64,000 nucleotides of DNA, taken from NCBI RefSeq assembly GCF_963576675.1, contig NC_088916.1, positions 80,183,501 through 80,247,500 on the forward strand, given 5' to 3'. Under the pieces are notes generated by a model. That model saw only the letters and a list, made by a program, of their open reading frames with translations. It had not been told where the DNA came from and ran no database searches. Position 1 is the stretch's first letter; every line of letters starts with the position of its first letter. This DNA is from Euphorbia lathyris. Its lineage: Eukaryota; Streptophyta; Magnoliopsida; Malpighiales; Euphorbiaceae. Shown here one piece after another: positions 11,568 to 22,950 of the stretch. The position numbers were made by a program, and so were the translations under genes.

Positions 11568-12087
11568 GGGTAAATTACACCTATGGCCACTGAACTTTAT
11601 CCATTTTCACATTATGATCATTGAACTTCATTTCTTCCCAGTATGGCCACTGAACTTTACACTTTTTAACACCGGTGTCCACTCAATTTTAACTAACGTC
11701 TCAAAATGACCGTTAACGATCGTTAACGACCTCAAAAATATTCAAAAATTAAAGTTGTTCAGAACGACATTTACCATGAACCCACATTTTTTATTTTCGG
11801 AAATCACATTTTTTGAAGCTTTCTCTCTCTAAAAAATCACTTTATCTCTTCTAACCAAACAACACCTAAATGACCTCAAAACAAAAAATTTCAAGAATTA
11901 AAGTTCTTTAGAATATTATTAACACTTTGGATTTTTTATTTTTAGCTGTCAACAGTCGTTTTGAGTCGTTGAGTGGCCACCGGTGTTAAAAAATGTAAAG
12001 TTCAGTGGTCATACCGGAAAGAAATGAAGTTCAGTGGCCATAATGTGAAAATGGGTAAAGTTCAGTGGCCATGTGTGTAATTTACCC
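11568..12087. mobile_element. MULE-like MITE, family A, copy 1
   Basis: The inverted arms are ~130 bp: 'gggtaaattacacctatggcc' at the left, '..ggccatgtgtgtaatttaccc' at the right. A perfect 10-bp duplication atttcaagct flanks it (11558-11567 and 12088-12097). The inner core, with 'ttctctctctaaaaaa', recurs in many degraded relatives in this window. No transposase. Confidence 0.82.
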
Positions 12088-12115
12088 ATTTCAAGCTTCA
12101 TTACATATAAAATGA

Positions 12116-12628
12116 GGGTAAATTACATCCATGGCCACTGAACTTTACCCATTTTCACATTATGGCCACTGAACTTCATTTCTTCCTAGTATAGCCACTG
12201 AGCTTTACACTTATTAACACCGGTGACTATTCAATTTTAACTAACTTCTCAAAATGACCGTTAACGACCTCAAAATGAAAATATTCAAGAATTAAAGTTG
12301 TTCAGAACAACATTTACCATGAAACCACATTTTTTTATTTTCGAAAATCACATTTTTTGGAGCTTTCTCTCTCTAAAAATTCACTTTCTCTCCTAATCAA
12401 ACAACATCCAAATGACCTCAAAATGAAAATTTTCAAGAATTAAAGTTCCTTAGAATATTATTAACGCTTTGGATTTTTTATTTTTAGTCGTCAACGGTCG
12501 TTTTGAGGCGTTGATAGCCACCGGTGTTAAAAAGTGTAAAGTTCAGTGGCTATATCGGAAAGAAATAAAGTTCAGTGGCCATAATGTGAAAATGGATAAA
12601 GTTCAGTGGCCATGAGTGTAATTTACCC
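12116..12628. mobile_element. MULE-like MITE, family A, copy 2
   Basis: Same architecture as the neighbour 28 bp to the left: 'gggtaaattacatccatggcc' to '..ccatgagtgtaatttaccc'. It has its own perfect 10-bp duplication, tataaaatga, at 12106-12115 and 12629-12638. Two independent insertions of one family lie almost adjacent. Confidence 0.82.
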
Positions 12629-13318
12629 TATAAAATGAGTTTTTTTTTTTTTTTAACAAAAGTGTGCAATTTCAAATTTAATTAAGTGATCAGAATGGAG
12701 GATGGAGGATGGAGGATGATCAAAACATAAAATTGCACACGAGAAAGAACTCATCTTTCATTTAAAAAAAAAAAAATTGAAATTACATTCATACGATTAC
12801 GAGAATAGACCAATATTTTGAACAACTTTAAATCTGAAAACGATTATGACGCGTCAACCCGAATTATGGCTCCACTATCTTGATAACTCTTGACAGAATC
12901 TACAAGTGTCTCCTCCAATGGCCTATAATTCCATCCTAAATCTTGAAGCTTTCTTGAACTCAACTTCCATGACCTTGTTCCCTCACCAAATCTGTCAACA
13001 CAACAGGTATAACTCTAAATTTACAGTTCCTTTTGGTTTACATGTTGTTTGCTGTTGGAAAAAACTGGTTTTCTAAAAAATAGAAATTTTATGTTTTTGA
13101 AAAGAGCTATTTTTTTTATAAAAATGTGGACTCAGACATATTATAAGAGGCTCCACTATTTTAATTATTAAGTGGGATTACAATATACATGTCCAAATGT
13201 GAATTAGGAATCCTCCAAATGATATGAAAAACCGAGTGCTTAATATAAAACTCCAACGTTAGAAGCCATTTTAATCTTTAATTAGATTACATCCATTGCC
13301 ATTTAACTTTTTTTTTTT

Positions 13319-13799
13319 GGCTTAATACATCATTTGCCCCCTGAACTTTTAAAGTGTTCCGATAGCTCCTTCAACTTGTATAAAATGTTCAGTTAGCCCC
13401 CGAACTTGCATAAAATGTAATCAATTGATCACTCGCTCGTAAAAAAGTAAATTAAATGTGGAAGATGTATTCCACGCATCTTAGAATGTTATTACATAAT
13501 TCAAAAATAGATTAAAAATGAAGTTATTGCTTGCTTAACTATACAACTTGTCTTCTCTAATATTAGAACCGTATACCCCATTTTTGGTCGTTTTACTTTT
13601 TTTTAAGGCTCGTTCAATACATCTTCCGCATTTAGCTTACTTTTTTTGAATCGAGTGATCAATTGATTACATTTTACGCAAGTTCAGGGGACTAACTGAA
13701 CATTTTATACAAGTTGAGGGGCTATCAGAACACTTTGAAATTTCAGGGAACCAATCAAGCTTTTTAGACAAGTTCAGGGAGCAAATGATGTATTAAGCC
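13319..13799. mobile_element. MULE-like MITE, family C, copy 1
   Basis: 'ggcttaatacatcatttgccc' start and '..gggagcaaatgatgtattaagcc' end, with ~130-bp arms made of 'gttcagttagcccccgaactt' blocks. It lies between exons 6 and 5 of pseudogene A. Relatives at 21423-23025 and 54304-54807; the latter has a 9-bp duplication. Confidence 0.72.
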
Positions 13800-14189
13800 A
13801 TTCTTTTTTTTATACGGTATATTCACTATATTTTAAAGGTAACGTAAAGACTTAATATATTTTTAGCCTCTATACTTGTCAAAAAAATCCAACTGTTCTC
13901 TTTATACTTTAAAAAAATTTTATTTATCCACTGAACGTGTTTAAAGTGATCAATTAATTCTCTAAAAGGTACCTATTAACCTCTTAAATTTTCTTAAAGT
14001 GATATATTAGCCACTTGAACTTACTTAAAGTGTACACATTTAATTTTTTTCGAAATCTCTTCTTACTCCGCCACGTGGATTTTAAGAGGTTAATATGTCA
14101 CTTTAAACAAATTTAGGAGTAAATTGAACATTTTAAAAGTATAGAGGACAATTGACTTTTTTAGACAAGTAACATAAAAGTTACTCAAC

Positions 14190-15050
14190 ATTACACTTTT
14201 TAATATTAAGACCACTAAACTTCATAACGTCTCAAAATGATCATTGGTGACATCAAAATGGAAATATCTAAGAATTAAAATTGTTTAAAAGTAGACTTGT
14301 TCATGGGCCGGGTTCGGACTGGGTCCAACTGACTTCTGTTAAAAAATGCTCAGCCCAAGCCCAGTCCAGCCTACTGTTAATTTAGGCGGGCTCAGACCGG
14401 GAGGGGCTCGGGCTCAAAAATCAAATCCCAAACCAACCCATATAAATCCACTTAAATATATATGTATAATTTTTAACAATAAAAAATTAAATTTATATTT
14501 AAAAATAAATATTAATACATAAATATATAAATTTATCAATTAATAATAATATGCGGGCCATGCTGGGCTAGCTCGTGCTATTTTTATAAATTCCAAACCG
14601 GCCTAAAAAAGAGGCGGGCTTTAGCAGACCTAGGCCTAAAGATAAATTTTTATGTCCAAGCCCGGCCTAGGAGACATGGGTCTGGGCAGGCCGAACGGGT
14701 ACGTGGACCCGTGAACATGTCTATTTAAAACCACATTTATCATAGAATCACATTTTTTATTTTCCAAGCTCACAATTTATGAACCTTTTTCTCTCCTAAA
14801 CAAACAACACGTGAATGCCCTCAAAAGAAAAAATTTTAAAAAATAAAAGTTGTTTAGAATATTATCAATTCCTGTAATTTTCTATTTTTGGGTCATCATC
14901 CGTCAATTTGAAGCGTTACCTAAAGTTTAGTGACCATAATATTAAAAAATAGAAAGTTAGTGATTTTTATTTTACGTTTTGAAGTTTAGTAGTCCAACAC
15001 TGTGAAAATGACTAAAGTTCATTGACTGGCCTTGAGTGTAATTTACCCCT
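14190..15050. mobile_element. degraded family-A MITE split by a hAT-like MITE
   Basis: Text such as 'aatattaagaccactaaactt', 'aagaattaaaattgtttaaaa' and 'ttagtgaccataatattaaaaa' matches the core and arms of family A. The hAT-like element at 14292-14723 interrupts it precisely at 'ttgtttaaaa|ccacatttatc'. Confidence 0.6.
14292..14723. mobile_element. hAT-like MITE nested in a MULE-like MITE
   Basis: Left end TAGACTTGTTCATGGG and right end CCCGTGAACATGTCTA, with GC-rich 'ggcccag'-type subterminal motifs as in 10238-10692. Flanks tttaaaag and tttaaaac (7 of 8 identical) fit an 8-bp hAT duplication. Confidence 0.68.
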
Positions 15051-15557
15051 TAATATTGAACTGTATTAAAATTTACCTTGTGGGATAGGTGTACTGTGGG
15101 TAAATAAATTTTAACTGCTCAACCAAGTGTTGAGTAGTAACATCATGAACACAATACTTTTCACATGGACCCTGATGAACAAATGTATCTTCCCTTTGAT
15201 TCAGGTTTTTCATAAACTAGAAAGAGAGCTTCTGCTGTATCTCGCACGTCTACGTAAGGAACTGTGTCATTATTTACCGATTCAGCTTCTCCTGTACATC
15301 CATGGTAATAATAAACACTAAACAAATTAGCAAAAATACATGAACAAGTATGCAAAATATTATCATTATTTACTGAATTTGGAAAATAAAGTGTTGGAAA
15401 TATTGGGCAGATCATCTTGGTGGGACCCGGTCCGTTTTGGACAAACGGATAACTGCTGAGTGGCTATTTATGATGAGTTGTGAGTAGCGGTGGCGGAGCC
15501 AGGATTTGAGATTAGAAGAGGCTAATTTTAGTCTAGTAGTGGGGGGTTGAGAGAGGG

Positions 15558-15764
15558 GTGGAATTTGAGACTGGCGGTGCGGTTAACGGAGAAAGGAGGA
15601 TGATTGAAAATAAAGAAAAAAGAAGAAAGATCCAGACTTTAGAAGAGAGGGAGAAGGTTGAAGAGAAGAGAAAGGGAGCTCCGACCCTCCCAAGCACCCT
15701 ACTCAGGATTTCGTCGGAGCTCCAACCCTCGCAAGCACTGAGCTGTCCCCGCCACTGGTTATGA
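15558..15764 (+). other. purine-rich open frame, probably not a gene
   Basis: A 68-codon frame with a charged, low-complexity reading (EKRRKIQTLEEREKVEEKRK). It lies in the region where pseudogene A should have exons 3 and 4. The composition comes from GA-rich DNA. No domain or initiation context is recognised. Confidence 0.25.
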
Positions 15765-15919
15765 GAGGAGAATTCAACAATTATAAGGTAACCCGGATGT
15801 GGAGGGTAGGGAGTGCCGTCTATCTCCGACCATCAGGTTCTACCCTTGCTGGAGTTAATAAGAGAATTTTTAAAACTTTGCATTAAAATATAATTAAGCA
15901 AATACAATCTATAAAAAAA

Positions 15920-16429
15920 GGGGAAAGTTCAAATAAAACCCATGTGGTTTCACTAATTTTCAGATAAAGGACTGTGGTTTACTTTTTGTCAAAACGAGGA
16001 CTGAGATTTCACACTTTTAATAATGCTATTAAAACTATCTTTAACGACCTGAAAATGAAAATTTTCAAGAATTAAAGTTGTTCAATGTCATATTTTCTAT
16101 GGAACTACATTTTCGATTTTAGAAAATCATCTTTTTTGGAACTTTCTCTCTCTAAACATTAACTTTCTCTCTCTTTACCAAACATCATCTAAATAATCTC
16201 GAAATAAAAAAGTTGAAGAATTAAAGTTGCTTAGAATATTAGTAGTTCTTAAAATATGTCATTTTTGAAGTTGGTAAGGGTGATTTTAATAGTATCAATC
16301 GAAAAAAGTAAACGACAGTCCTTATTTTGCTAAAGTTGAAAACCTCAGTCCTCGTTTTGAGAAAAAGTAAACCACAGTCCTTTATCTGAAAATTAGTGAA
16401 ACCACATGGGTTTTATTTGAACTTTACCC
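15920..16429. mobile_element. MULE-like MITE with 9-bp TSD
   Basis: The left arm 'ggggaaagttcaaataaaacc' is mirrored by '..ggttttatttgaactttaccc'; the arms are about 110 bp. The flanking 9-mer ataaaaaaa is identical at 15911-15919 and 16430-16438. The core resembles family A ('aagaattaaagttg', 'ctctctctaaac'). Located in the gap of pseudogene A. Confidence 0.72.
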
Positions 16430-16479
16430 ATAAAAAAATTAGTATATTTGATATAAAAGATGCATCAATAATAATTTAT

Positions 16480-16855
16480 AGGGTAAATAATTTATTACTC
16501 TCCACCTTTTTACATAACACACGGTTTAGTCTCCCTATTTTAAAAAACACATTATAAGATCCATATGTTTTGGCAATATTAACCTTTTCTTTTGTCTATT
16601 TTTTTTAGATCTTTAACCTAATATATCTTAGCTTTGAGGACAACCATAGTATAATACAAAATGACCATATTACTTTGTTATTTTCTATCTGTTTGTTTAC
16701 GCCAAATATAACGGTTAAAAATAATAAAAAATAGACAAAGGACCAATGAGTTAATATTGACAATCTTATAATGTGTTTTTTAAAATATGGGGAATAAACA
16801 ATGTATTAGATAAAAAGTGGGGACTAAGAAATTATTTACTCTAATTTATAAGTAA
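16480..16855. mobile_element. MITE with inverted arms
   Basis: 'agggtaaataatttattactc' near the left end is mirrored by 'agaaattatttactctaattt' at the right, and 'cacggtttagtctccc' by 'ggggaataaacaatg'. Non-coding. Superfamily unassigned. Confidence 0.5.
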
Positions 16856-16929
16856 TATATCAATTTGTTAAATACAAAAATAGATAAAATTCTCTAAATA
16901 TAAAAATAAATATCTAAAAATCCATATAA

Positions 16930-17145
16930 ATATATTCTTTTAAGAATCTACGTAGGGAATCTCCGTGGGGACATAGAAGCATAGGGATCCCTGTAGAGTA
17001 GGGATAGAACCCCATCACCGTCTCTAGGAATTTTTCCCCTCATCCCCACCCGGTTGACAAAATAAATGGGGATTCTCTGTCTTCCTTAGGGTGGATTCCC
17101 ATCGTTAACGGATGCTCCCCACCCCATTTACAACCATATCACAAA
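16930..17145. repeat. fragment of the GGGGATTCC repeat family
   Basis: GC-richer stretch with 'gtagggatccctgtagag', 'ggggattctctgtc' and 'cgttaacggatgctccccacc'. It is a shortened relative of the complete element at 19841-20391. Confidence 0.45.
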
Positions 17146-17579
17146 GAAAATCACATATTTACCGAGTTCCAACTCTTAAAACTCGAACACAACTCAAAGC
17201 TAATATAGACACGTGTTAAAAGAGCAAGCTCTCTAACTCCAAACACAAGCTTAACACGAGTTATTTGACACTATTATTATTTTTTATTGCATTTATATCA
17301 TATAAATAATATAAATTATATAGATCACATAACACGACTATGACACGAAAGCAATTAAATACCTTGGTTGACTCACAAAGTTCCAAGGAAGACCAAAACT
17401 TATAAAAGCTTATTTAGAAAAGGCTGAATACACCTAAAAAAATCAATATTACATGACCTCTAAGGCTACGTGGCAATGTAAAAGGAGATTCAGGAAAGTT
17501 GAAACACGTATCATAAGGGGACAATAAGCCACTTTAAGTAATTTTAGAAGGTCAATAAGACATTTCAAAAGTTTAGGAA

Positions 17580-18490
17580 TCAGTTGATTTTGGCCCTAAA
17601 CTTTGCACTTACTTTCATTATAGCTCCTAAATTTCAAAATTGTAGATTATGGACCTTAAACTTTACAATTTACATAATGACTCTTTATAACGTTGCCAAT
17701 TCAAAATGATCGATGGCGACCTCAAAATGAAAAATCCAAGAATTAAAGCGGTTTAGAATCACATTTCCAATGGAATCACTTTCTCAATAGAAAGACCCAT
17801 GACGAGATCCTATTCGCAGACCCATAACTGAGATTTCTCTCTAAACAACCACCTTTCCTCTTCTAACCAAACAACAACTAAATAAGCTCAAAATCAAAAA
17901 ATTCAAGGATTAAAGTTTCTTAGAATATAATTTTCATCGTATCTAGAATGAAAATTTATATGCCATTTAAGTGGTCATCTTGATTAACGGTAAAAGAGAC
18001 CTCTGAACTTTACATTTACTTTCATTATGACTCGTGAACTTCAAAATCAGATATTATGGTCCTTAACTTTACACTTTACTAACAATTTAGCCCCTTCTAC
18101 CGTTGACCAAGTCAAAATGACCGAGAACAATCTCAAAATGTAAAAGTCTAAAAATTAAAGTTGTTTAGAATCACAATTCCTATGGAACCACTGTTTTCGA
18201 TTTTTCAAATCACGATTTTTGTTGGAGCTTTCTCTTTCTAAACAACCATTTTTTCTCTCCTAACTAAACATCACTTAAATGACCTTAAAACCAAAAAGTT
18301 CAAGAATTAAAGTTTCTTAGAACATCATTTTCATTAGATCTAGAATGAAAAATTACATGCTATTGGAATGATCATCTTGATCAACTGTAAAATGATCATT
18401 ATATTAGTAAAGTCTAAAGTTTAGAAACACAATATTCGATTTTCAAATTCAGGGACTATAATGAAAGTAACTAGTGCAAAGTTCAGAGAC
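17580..18490. mobile_element. two degraded family-A-like MITEs in tandem
   Basis: The cores 'aagaattaaag..gtttagaatcacatttcc' and 'ctctaaacaaccac' appear twice (about 17640-17960 and 18060-18330), inside arms with 'ggacc(t)taaactttaca'. Both fill the gap left by exons 3-4 of pseudogene A. Target duplications are not recoverable. Confidence 0.5.
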
Positions 18491-18535
18491 TATGAATGCA
18501 ATTTATCCATTGACTTTTTAGATCAAATTTCCTAA

Positions 18536-18985
18536 TATGGTCAACCTTTACTTTTAACCATATTAGAGGGAGTACAAAACCGAATCACCGAGTTCAGTGT
18601 CAAATGTCAACATAAGACAATAACATCTAATACCGATATTTTGAACATTGGTATCAAATGTCACAACAATTACTGTTTTCAATTACAACAGCAGTGGGAT
18701 TGAGTAATTGTATCCCGTTTGAAATCATTTTTTAAAATACCGGTTTTGTAAGCACTCTAACAAATGTAAAAAACCCGGTGGTTGAATCACCGAGTTCAAT
18801 GTCAGATGTCAACATCACACACTAACATTTAATACCCGTATTTCTATCGTCCTTATCAAATGTCAGGACAATTATTATAACTTTTTCAATTGCAGCAACA
18901 TCTGACACTAAACTCAGTAATTATATCCCCGATCCTTTACATTTAAAACCCGTTTTTAAAACACGGGTTTCCTACGCCCTCTAAC
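18536..18985. mobile_element. TIR element with TTAGAGGG ends
   Basis: The left end 'ttagagggagtacaaaacc' pairs with the right end '..ggtttcctacgccctctaa'. The inside has two related copies of 'caccgagttca(g/a)tgtca(a/g)atgtcaacat'. Superfamily not assigned. Non-coding. Confidence 0.5.
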
Positions 18986-19332
18986 AATCCAAACACGAGC
19001 ATTAGGCCCGAAAAAAAATTCAAACAAAGCAACTTGGAAAATTCATTCATGCCTTGGAAACAAGTTGAGCTTGAGGAGGAAGAGGACTAGCAACATGAAA
19101 AACACCTGTACATCCTTGAATAGCACCAGAAATACCTGCAAAATCAAGCAAATGTGCCTTGAACAGTTTCAGATTTTCTGCAGAGTTTTCTAATTTCTTC
19201 AGATGTGCATTCTTATCATCATCTGCAATTCACACAAACACAAGAATTATTAGAAGAAAGTTTTAAAGAAGAAATTTAGAAAAAAAGAGTGAAGAAATTA
19301 CAAGGATCTCTGAGTGTTCCATTGACTATGTA

Positions 19333-19578
19333 TGTAACGACCCGGTCCGGAGTGGGTGGCGCTGGGGTAGAAGGCCTGAGCAAGACCCTAAGGGATGGCG
19401 ATGGGGGCAGGAATGAACTGAATCCCACATCGGAAATGGAGAGGGAGTGATTGGGGCTTATTAGTAAGATGAGAATATATCCAATACATGCGGACGCGTT
19501 TTAAAGCCGTGAGGCCTAAGGTGTTGGATTTGGACCAGAGCGGACAATATCTACATGGTATTGGACTAGAGTGTTACA
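19333..19578 (-). mobile_element. TRIM solo LTR in exon 1 of gene A
   Basis: A complete 246-bp LTR, TGTAACACTC...GTCGTTACA on the minus strand, with the TRIM family blocks 'ATGTAGATATTGTCCGC', 'CCTCACGGCTTTAAAACGCG' and 'CCGATGTGGGATTCAG'. It is flanked by a perfect 5-bp duplication (atgta at 19328-19332 and 19579-19583). Removing the LTR and one duplication restores a continuous exon 1, so it inserted into coding sequence and later recombined to a solo LTR. No PBS or internal domain remains. Confidence 0.9.
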
Positions 19579-19840
19579 ATGTATCCCTTGGAAAGGAGAA
19601 GATTGACTAGCCATGAAGCTAAGAACCCTCCTGCACCTGTCACACATACTTTTTCTTTGCTTGACATCTTTTAATGAAATCAAAGTTGTGAAATGAGATT
19701 AAGAACTAATAATAGTTTAGTAGTTAAGATTGAGTTAATCTTAACTTAGTCAAACATTGGCAGCTGCTGTATTTTATTCTCTGTGTGTGGTTAGTCAAAT
19801 AAGACAAAACTAGCTCTATGATACTGCAATTAACTTCATA

Positions 19841-20391
19841 AGATGTAAATGGTGCGGGGATTCCTGTCCCGATTGGTGACCTGTCCCGATGGGGACTGAG
19901 AATTCCTGATAAGGAACCCCATAAGACGGGGATGTAGATAGTTTTATTCTGCCTGGTGGAGACGGGACAGTGATGGGGAAAGATATCCCGTCCTGTTAAT
20001 CCCCAATAGAGGATCTCCGACTATTCTCCGTGATAATTGATTTTTTTGGATGATTTAAGTATGTTTTAATTAGGTGATTAGTTGTTTTTAATTTTTGATT
20101 TTTTGTGGTTTGGAAAATTTGAGAATGATTCTTGATGTTTGGTATCATTAGCCACTGCTTCCTAAAAGTTTTAGGCTTTATTATTTTTTAGAAACATAAA
20201 CGGTGACTCCAGGGAACGGAGAAATAGGTTTTGGAACATCTATAAACGGAGAATTGGGCTCCCCGCGAGGACGAGGATTCTCCACAGGACGGGGATGAGG
20301 CCCCGTCTAACTCGCGGGGACGAGGATGGGGAATCCTCGACTAGTCGGGAACAGGGATGGGAAATGCATTCCCCGCTCCGTTTACATCCCT
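19841..20391. mobile_element. GC-rich TIR element (hAT-like)
   Basis: The left 'gatgtaaatggtgcggggat' mirrors the right 'ccccgctccgtttacatccc'. 'ggggacgaggattc' and 'cccgtc' blocks fill both arms. The central part carries 'ttaattaggtgattagttgt'. Flanks show no clear 8-bp duplication. Confidence 0.55.
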
Positions 20392-20417
20392 ATATATATA
20401 TTCTTTTAATTAACTGC

Positions 20418-20625
20418 AATTGATCTATGAACTTCAAAACATTACAACTAACTTACTCAACTTGCTTAAATGTCACGTGGCATCGAACTTCAAAACGTTA
20501 CAACTAACCCCTTACTATCACGCGCTGCCACATGGCATTTGAGATGTTTTGTGTTTCAAATAAGCAAGTTAAGAGGGTTAGTTGTAATGTTTTGAAATTC
20601 AGAGATCAGTTGCAATTTTTGCACT
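20418..20625. mobile_element. foldback MITE
   Basis: 'gcaattgatctatgaacttca' and 'aaaacattacaactaac' on the left are mirrored by 'gttagttgtaatgttttgaa' and 'cagagatcagttgca' on the right, giving an almost complete hairpin of ~200 bp. Confidence 0.55.
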
Positions 20626-20639
20626 AGCTTTATATCAGT

Positions 20640-21420
20640 TGGTTCAGTACGTAAGAATTTGTATTTTTTGGATTTCAAAATAGGTTTGGAGATATATACT
20701 TTAAACTCGACAAAATATTTAGATTTCTATTGTAATGGAACCAATTGAATTAAAAGTTTAAGCGGATAGTTAAACGTCTAATTCATATTAATATATGACA
20801 TACCACCGTATATAAATACCTATTGGGTTTGAAGCGTGAAAAACACATACCCATATTAAATCAACAAATAGAATTAATCAAACTCTTTCATTAAATCAGC
20901 AAATGAGATTACTAGAAATGGAACGCTACCATGTCATAAAACCGTGTAATATAAATTAAGAGACTACACCCCGATGCCCCAAACATCGGGTTAGATTGAG
21001 ATGAGTGTTGACCGTAACTAAAATACACTTTTTTTTTTTTTATTAAATTAAGCTTCTATAAATAGGCGGAGTGCTATTTATTGGCGGCAATAAAATAAAT
21101 AGCTCACTCGGCGTTGATATATTTTACTAATATATATACAAGACATTTCTAAAATCACTAGTCACCTACGGTTGTATAGTCAACCAATATGTTATACATT
21201 TATTACATTGACTTAGTTAATTTTAAATTCATTTAGATATTATTTAATTAAGATAGAGAAAGTAGTTATTTAGACCGAGAAAGCCGATAATGATAATTTG
21301 AAAAATAAAAAATGATGGTTCCATAATAGACCGAGAAAGCCAATGTAATTTCATGAAACCATAATAGAAGAAAACGACAAAATTCAAGAACCATGGCTGT
21401 AACTAAACCATGCTTTTTCT
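20640..21420. other. intergenic DNA, no gene seen
   Basis: AT-rich sequence between genes A and B without frames or recognised repeats. Confidence 0.4.
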
Positions 21421-21683
21421 TAGGCTTAATACATCATTTGCCCCATAATCTTGTCCAAAAAGCTTGATTAGCCTTCCTAAACTTTCAAACTGTCCCGATA
21501 ACCCCTTAAATTTGTATAAAATGTTCAGTTAGCCCCCTGAACTTGCGTAAAATGTAATCGACAATTCAGTTGTAAAAAAGTAAGTTAAATGCGAAAAATG
21601 TATTGCACATGTCTTAAAAAAAAGTAAAACGATCAAGATCGGGATATGCGATTCTAATATTAGAGAAAACAAATTTTATAGTT

Positions 21684-21791
21684 TTTTTTTTTTGTGAATT
21701 AAAAGTTTAGGTAAGGGTAGGTCTACCCACTCCCAAAGTCAGGACAAACCTGTCAAGCAGAGGTTCAATGCCTTACCACTCGAACCAACCC
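21684..21791 (-). mobile_element. short SINE, family 2
   Basis: Minus strand: box-B-like GGTTGGTTCGAGTGG near the start, body 'GGGAGTGGGTAGACCTACCC', and a short A-rich 3' tail. A perfect 13-bp duplication aaattttatagtt flanks it at 21671-21683 and 21792-21804. A second, plus-strand copy of the body lies at about 33238-33366. Confidence 0.78.
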
Positions 21792-21984
21792 AAATTTTAT
21801 AGTTGAGTAAATAAGAAATTCCTTTTTAATCTATTTTGTAAATTATGTAATAACATTTTAAAACGCGTGCAATACATATTCCGCATTTAACTTTTCTACA
21901 ACCAAGTGATTAATTTATTACATTTTATACAAGTTCGGGAGGCTAATTGAACATTTTATGCAAGTTTAAAGAGACTATCGAGAC

Positions 21985-22950
21985 GGAGCTTAATCTGGAA
22001 ATTATCGCTGCCGCCAAAAATTAAAAACTTCTTATGGCGGATTTTGGTGAGCTGTTTACTGGTTATGTTAAATCTTCAGAAACGGCATAGTTCTCTCTCC
22101 CCCATTTGCCCAATGTGTAATACTGATTTGGAGGATGAAATTCATGCTTTTGTGCAATGTCCGGTGGTTCAGGAAATCTGGTTCGTTGTTTACGGCGATG
22201 ACCGAATGCTGCAAACGTTGGATTTGGAAGCCTGGTTGATTCCGATAATGAAGAATGTTGATCATCCTCATTCAAGTAAGATTTTATTTACTTTGTGGTG
22301 GATTTGGAAAAATAGAAATAACCAGGTTTAGTCCCAGTCCAGTCTATCTGCTCAGGTTTTATTTCGTTCCGCCGTAAATGAGTTTGACGATTGGAAGGTG
22401 GCTCAATCCCTTAGTCTTGGGATCGGCTGGTATTGGTAGGGCTGCTGTGATATGGATAAGGCCACCGGAAGGTAAGCTAGTTTGCAATGTTGACGCTGGC
22501 CTTTTCCATAATGATGGTTTCTGCTCCTTTGTGTTTGTGCTTAGGGATCACTCTGGTTCGTGCTTATTTGCCAGTCACGGTGGTTTGCTTGGTTGCTTTG
22601 AACCAATTGTAGCGGAAGCTATGGCTGTTAAGGAAGCGTTGTCGTGGATTAAAGACAAAGGTATTAGTGGAGTTGAGATTCGGTCTGATTGTTTGTCTTT
22701 AGTTAACGCAATTAAAGATCGTTCTCACTCTCTATCTTATCTTTCTAATTGTATTGATTTGTTCAAAGAGTTAGATGATGTATCGATCTCTTTTGTTAAG
22801 CGGTTAGCGAACTGTGCGGCTCATAGGTTAGTTAGGGCTGTCAGTTCTGTGTCTCACCGTAGTGAGTGGTATTCTGCTCCTCCCTTTTTGTATCCCATTC
22901 TTTTAGCTGATATCAGCCAATAAAGTTCTGCTTTCTTTCAAAAAAATAAA
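21985..22950 (+). pseudogene. 5'-truncated L1-like LINE: zf-RVT and RNase H end
   Basis: Two broken frames. The first (22020-22331) reads KNFLWRILVSCL...CPMCNTDLEDEIHAFVQCP...IWFVV, the zinc-binding domain after plant L1 reverse transcriptases, ending in a TAG. The second (to 22923) gives an RNase H/RVT_3-type domain (CNVDAGLFHNDG, EAMAVKEAL, RSDCLSLVNAI, ANCAAHRLVR) in another frame. An A-rich tail ends at 22950. A 17-bp duplication aaagagactatcgagac flanks it (21968-21984 and 22951-22967). Known retrotransposon debris, not a host RNase H gene. Confidence 0.9.

Larger units (their letters stand above)
12844..19667 (-). pseudogene. CCR-like reductase pseudogene (gene A)
   Basis: Remnants of a minus-strand CCR-like NAD(P)-dependent reductase, colinear with genes B and C. 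Exon 1: ATG at 19667, with motif [11 protein letters not shown], broken by a TRIM solo LTR at 19333-19578, finishing at 19302. Exon 2: 19053-19222, 170 bp, ending in VASPLPP..., followed by GCATGA instead of a GT donor. Exons 3 and 4, which would carry the catalytic Ser and the YxxxK motif, are absent between 19052 and 15292. Exon 5: 15077-15291 (VDVRDTAEALFLVYEKPE), 25-28 bp longer than in the paralogs, with an in-frame TGA and a frameshift. Exon 6: 12844-12991 ([15 protein letters not shown]), open to a TAA stop. The three lesions make a functional protein impossible. It is clearly homologous to B and C; the order of the lesions is unknown. Confidence 0.88.

Noticed and set aside
12844..19667. 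Gene A as a functional third reductase
   Set aside because: An exon 1 insertion, missing exons 3-4 including the catalytic residues, and a stop in exon 5 rule it out.
22378..22923. Host RNase H-like gene
   Set aside because: It lies inside a LINE insertion with an A-rich tail and 17-bp target duplication, and its frame is broken upstream.
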